Assembly: GCA_029204225.1 (NCBI GenBank)
Contig: CM055095.1
Span: forward strand, 67,543,940-67,607,939
Length of the DNA: 64,000 nucleotides
DNA from: Diphasiastrum complanatum
Lineage: Eukaryota > Streptophyta > Lycopodiopsida > Lycopodiales > Lycopodiaceae
Direction of reading: 5' to 3'
This document shows positions 61,201-64,000 of the stretch, piece after piece. The position numbers and the translations under genes were made by a program. How positions within the stretch are numbered: position 1 is the stretch's first letter; every line of letters begins with the position of its first letter. Under the pieces are notes generated by a model that saw only the letters and a program-made list of their open reading frames with translations, was not told where the DNA came from and did not search any database.

Positions 61201-62526
61201 CATGTAATAGCTTGCAGATGTTTTTAAATACAGCTAAGTTTATCTATAGATTAATGGTTTCATATCACAAGAGTTTTAATTATTTTTCAAGCTCGTTTCC
61301 TTCTCTTAAGGTGAAGTTTTTTCTTACAGAGTTGGCTTGACAACCAATACTTGTCATTTAGAAATTTAAACATTGACGTTGGGAAATGATTGTTTTATTC
61401 AAAACAAAGAGAATATACCTGAATGTGAATCAAAGTCACAAAACCCTCCATAGGCACCACCACTTACTCGAACACGATCCCATAACCAGCTATTTCCAAT
61501 ATACTTGGAAACGACATAAGCACTGCCATTGAGCTTGTAACCACTCTCATAAATATTAGCAGCTTTACCAACATAGTTCACCTGCCGGTTGTAATTCAAG
61601 AATTATCAACTTTATAATCATAAAATGAGAAAATCAAGTTTCAATGCTCAAAAAAATGAAAGAGAGAGCGAGAGAGAAAAGCATCAAGAACCTAGAAGGT
61701 ATCTATAGGCATATGCAAGCAACTTATCACATGGTCGGGAGGAGAGTCAGCAAGCTAGTAGAGTGTTGTGCAGAAATTTGAATGTCCAAAGTTATGGCTA
61801 GCGGTACAAAAACGTCATACCTGAGTAGGAATGACAAGTCCTTCATTGATGGCCGGAAGGCGGATATCCCAATTTGAAATTTCAGCTCCACTAGTCTCAG
61901 GAAAGGATTTAAGTAAGAGAGCAACATGAGGTTCGGCAGCAATCAGACCCTTTGCATCAGCTGTCAAATTCACTAAAGCACCCTTTTTTGAGAATACCAA
62001 ACGTCGGATCTCATCAAGATTTTCTTTAACAGAGGGCCAATCTTCTTCTACACGTTTCTCAAGGTTCTTCAAAAACTCCAAGTAGCTGCCACATAATATT
62101 ATAACAGTTAGGACCTTGTATGCGAGATAAAGCTTCCGTAGAGATATGAGACTTTGTGTACGGGAAAGGAACTATCACATATAGGCCCTTTATTATTGGA
62201 TCAAGGCTTATACTTGAGCCAGAAATTGCACAAGGGATATACCTCAAGCCTCCCATCTGCTCACTCACCCAGCCTGCTACATTTATCTTAGCATCCATTC
62301 TGGATGCTGAAATGGCATGACCGCCTCCAGTTAAGCGACTCTGCATGCTAGAATAACACGCATTAGAAGAAAAAGATCAGCTTTCTTCTTTCATTGAACT
62401 AAACCACCCATTTAGGGTCTTGTAGAGATTCCACTCATTTACCTCCATCCGCGATTTGCTTTGTGCAACAAACTGCTTAAAGCGCTGTTGGTCCTCAAAT
62501 TGGACATCTTGAAGCACCGTGCGGAT
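49375..62526 (-). CDS. PREP: Presequence protease PreP, C-terminal third (7 exons in window)
   Basis: PreP is an M16C zinc metallopeptidase that degrades cleaved targeting peptides in mitochondria and chloroplasts. Minus-strand exons in transcript order are 62443-62526, 62243-62340, 61821-62085, 61419-61581, 59140-59320, 58785-58856 and 49375-49516. Phases join without error, giving 334 residues and a stop. Landmarks include FEDQQRFKQFVAQSKSRME, RMDAKINVAGWVSEQMGGLS, IPTQVNYVGKAANIY, RVRVSGGAYGGFCDFDSHSG, AIIGTIGDVDSYQLPDAKGY and LLGVTDEERKQRREEIL. The Arg and Tyr of RVSGGAY correspond to the C-terminal active-site residues of Arabidopsis PreP1 (R848, Y854), and both are kept. The zinc-binding HxxEH motif and the transit peptide lie beyond the right edge. 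The last intron (49517-58784) is 9.3 kb and packed with LINE copies on the opposite strand. The gene looks functional. Confidence 0.95.
50748..50822. repeat. Small foldback repeat with GTTCCGAC ends
   Basis: The segment begins GTTCCGACCC and ends GTCGGAAC, an inverse match. Within it GTTCCGACCCTTTTGGGCC forms its own hairpin with GGAAC. A related copy, CGTTCCCACCCTTTTGGGCC, lies at 60174-60193 in another intron of the same gene, so this is a dispersed repeat, probably MITE-like. Confidence 0.55.
51400..51851 (+). mobile_element. LINE array copy 1 (3' end only) with pyrimidine tail
   Basis: Only the 3' part of an element is recognisable: the ORF2 tail region (similar in content to 55545-55800), then the shared 3' signature near 51781 (GCCTTTTGGAATGG, AAGACATTAATAAA), then TTTCTTTCTTTC and a C run. 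The next sequence is an ORF1-like region in the same direction. Confidence 0.6.
51852..55170 (+). mobile_element. LINE array copy 2 (ORF1 and ORF2 remnants) with (CT)n tail
   Basis: An ORF1 remnant is readable at about 52080-52620 (ELEHSIKKQKEEALSWASVL, then KAHNIRVREIPD), like the ORF1 of copies 4 and 5. Directly after it comes an ORF2 relic with reverse-transcriptase and C-terminal motifs; the endonuclease region is missing. The 3' end shows the family signature in altered form near 55046-55085 and closes with a long CT microsatellite, about 87 bases, to 55170. Confidence 0.75.
52640..54773 (+). pseudogene. LINE ORF2 relic: reverse transcriptase and C-terminal zinc knuckle
   Basis: Reverse-transcriptase motifs appear in order: NIIHPIHKNGDPMIPGNYH and MIGHVLAKLYGNIL, then LGQAGFRDHYSTTDHNFTLR, and ILLYADDIILLS with the catalytic YADD at 53461-53472. 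About 380 bases between the second and third groups (52940-53330) do not look like reverse transcriptase and may be a separate insertion. The C-terminus has LGQLRISSHQVAIEAGR and LCSLQEVEDEAHFHLRCPLYY, a Cys/His pattern like zf-RVT. Stops and shifts in several places make it inactive. Confidence 0.85.
55171..55992 (+). mobile_element. LINE array copy 3 (ORF2 C-terminus and 3' end)
   Basis: It starts directly after the CT tract of copy 2 with LRFTLGQLRVSSHQLAIETG and ERICQLCSLGEVESEEHFIF, then RCPVYYEIRGQYHCLF. This is the same C-terminal zinc region as in copy 2, here in one uninterrupted frame. A downstream Arg/His-rich tail follows. The 3' signature (TACGCCTTTTGGCATGG) lies near 55932 and a CT-rich tail near 55966-55992. 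The 5' truncation is typical of LINE insertion. Confidence 0.8.
56037..57247 (+). mobile_element. LINE array copy 4 (ORF1 and 3' end)
   Basis: ORF1 begins with MAPRKRGGGNSPHSPPRPAG and a Pro/Ser-rich segment, then after a frame break continues with FISATFTESRLREQKALNV and WRPKKDPDTLVICFVS, a basic domain likely to bind nucleic acid. ORF2 is absent. The piece runs straight into the 3' signature (GCCTTTTGGCATGGAAAAG near 57202) and a short CTT/CT tail at 57226-57247, so ORF2 was lost by internal deletion. Confidence 0.75.
57248..58268 (+). mobile_element. LINE array copy 5 (ORF1 and 3' end)
   Basis: It starts immediately after the tail of copy 4. The frame contains an Ala/Gln-rich segment (MAAAQAAAQLDVTAAQ) and then, with a shift, the ORF1 basic domain: EAKKFLTDTLHHDTGLDNAW and KKDAETLVIRFSSTT. 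ORF2 is again missing. The 3' signature lies near 58188-58232 and a CT tract of about 40 bases ends at 58268. Exon 6 of PreP follows about 500 bases later. Confidence 0.75.
60355..60580 (+). pseudogene. Aldo-keto reductase terminal exon fragment inside a PreP intron
   Basis: After an acceptor-like TTCTACAG the frame reads VCLRWGLMSGHSILVKS, then ARILQNKQVFDWDLSKEDL and SPYKSYEEL. This follows the C-terminus of plant aldo-keto reductases (LRWGLQxGxSVLPKS ... FDW ... YKSxEELWDGE). A stop interrupts the ELWDGE end, where about two bases seem to be missing; a stop in the alternative frame lies at 60580. The preserved splice acceptor shows it came from genomic DNA, not from a processed mRNA. It lies opposite in direction to PreP. 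No other AKR exon was found in the window. Confidence 0.75.
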
Positions 62527-64000
62527 CTATATACAACATTTCCAAATGCAACAATATAAGAACATTTCAGAGAATCACAAATCTAGAACCTTTCCAAAAA
62601 GCAAAAGCACACTTATATTCACTTTGTATTTTGCATCTACATTTTGGAAAAACCTTTCGATCAACATTTATTCAGCTTCACTTATCGAGAGTATCTGACA
62701 TTGTAAGAAAACAGCTTTTAATAATTCAATATCACAAGCTAATCTTACAACTTGTGTAAACCAATGTTGTTCAACAAATATTATTCACACACGCGTAGTA
62801 CGCAATATTTGACTAATTTATAACATATGGCATTTGCATTCACATTACTCATTACAAATAAGAGTATGGAAATCGTTACATCTCCAGAGTTATGGAAGTG
62901 ATATAATATGACCAATGCTTTGAGCCTTTGATGGGTTAAGAGCATGAGCCTTTATGGGTTAAGAACATATCATCTAGATGTCTTTAATAATGATTTTTAG
63001 GCCTTTGGTTTGAAGCATATGCAAGGAATACTTAGATGGTTTATTATGGCATGTTAGAGCCAGCTCAGGAAGCCATAACATATAAATGATATCTCTTTAA
63101 TCCATAGTTCTGGAGAACACATTCCTCATGGTTTTGGGCGGGAAGATATGTGTCCCATTCACATTTCACTGGTATAGACAACCAGTGCAAGAAATGCATA
63201 TGGAAAAGATGTCCCCAACAACGAAACACTTTTCCCCAAATCAAGGAAGGTACTGCTCAGATTGTCTGCCATCAGTAGTCTTTATGATTAACTTGAGATC
63301 TATTTGCTTCTATCAAGAACTCTATGCCTATTCTTATGACACACTCCTAGTCAATACGGCTTAAAGTACCTCTTTCATCATGTCATCTTTTACTCCATTC
63401 AGGTTGGGATACTAGTCTTCACAATTTGCTTAATATATTACAAGTACTACATAACATTCTTCAAATATGCAAGTCGCTTGGATATAAATGTTCTCCATGC
63501 CATTACAATTGCTATCAAATGGCATTCACTGTTCATATGGCTGGGGTTCATTTGTATGTGCCAAATCATCTTCTCCTACTTGCAGGTAGCCCATCTTGGT
63601 TAATAGAGTTAGCTTGACCATTATTGGTACATTTCAGCCTACCTTCATAAAGTGCACATGGTCTACATATACACATTCAACTTTCTTGGTTGCTTCAAGT
63701 TACATGGAACTTGGATGACTTATTTCATCATTGTACACACCACACTATGTTCTATCTCTGTCACTCGCTTCAATGCTTCACTTGGCTATAATTTTCTGTA
63801 CTTTCGGACGTCTACTACTACTTTCATGTGTTATTATTGGTCTCTGGATTTGGTTTGCAATATCTTCGTGCGCCTTGGACCTTTTACTCTTCCCCTTACG
63901 AGCCATTTCTCAACCACGCCATCTGCTTAGTATTGAAGTATATTGGAGTCTAATATTTGCTCCTTCAAGCAATGTTATGGCTAGCATATGTTTCATGGTT
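62527..64000. other. Right-edge sequence, expected PreP intron, no exon recognised
   Basis: The next PreP exon upstream of 62526 is not visible within the remaining 1.47 kb, so this is probably intron. Short open frames occur on the plus strand at 63128-63930, but their translations match nothing I know and show no family motif; they may come from a decayed repeat. Confidence 0.5.

Noticed and set aside
1-64000. CRISPR arrays, rRNA genes, bacterial operons, normal tRNA genes
   Set aside because: None seen. Introns, plant gene families and eukaryotic retroelements make this nuclear DNA. The tandem arrays have no spacer structure, and the only tRNA-like sequence lies in an LTR.

Overview
The window reads as nuclear DNA of a land plant with a large, transposon-rich genome. 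It is AT-rich, genes are sparse, introns carry consensus GT-AG sites and run up to 9.3 kb, and remnants of several transposon classes lie between and inside the genes. Three host genes are well supported. (1) A plus-strand, 11-exon gene at 7778-25068 encodes a PTPDC1-like protein tyrosine phosphatase, a family linked in animals to centrosomes and cilia. (2) A minus-strand, single-exon L-type lectin receptor kinase lies at 27486-29639. (3) The C-terminal third of the organellar presequence protease PreP lies on the minus strand at 49375-62526, with its 5' part beyond the right edge. A plant that keeps a cilium-associated phosphatase suggests a lineage with flagellated sperm. A fern is my first guess, with lycophyte, bryophyte, cycad or Ginkgo as alternatives. 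This is inference, not a species call.

Layout. 609-6215 is an LTR retroelement on the minus strand with target duplication GAAAC and no intact coding. 7778-25068 is the phosphatase gene; its introns hold two GC-rich hairpin elements, a broken Copia reverse transcriptase and an LTR. 25.1-27.5 kb is intergenic with a Copia trace. Then come the receptor kinase and its putative promoter. 33.4-37.3 kb is a decayed minus-strand Copia element, and 37.4-40.1 kb is the 5' part of a Ty3/Gypsy element. 41.4-48.8 kb is a mosaic: a second Gypsy gag in the opposite direction, two opposed 24-bp minisatellite arrays, a SWIM zinc-finger ORF, a Copia integrase, a CACTA transposase relic, a miniature LTR element whose LTR contains a tRNA-like sequence, and a foldback element. 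From 49.4 kb to 62.5 kb lies PreP. Its last intron is filled by five head-to-tail pieces of one LINE family, each ending in the same 3' sequence and a pyrimidine (CT) tract. Another PreP intron holds an aldo-keto reductase fragment on the opposite strand.

The three host genes have no evident shared pathway: one is a candidate cilium/centrosome phosphatase, one a plasma-membrane receptor, and one a mitochondrial/chloroplast peptidase. The most unusual items are the flagellate-type phosphatase with its catalytic loop split by a 6.8-kb intron, the LINE array with CT tails, and the miniature LTR element with a Pol III-like A box and B box. All exon models were assembled by eye from splice sites, reading phase and remembered family motifs; no search was run.
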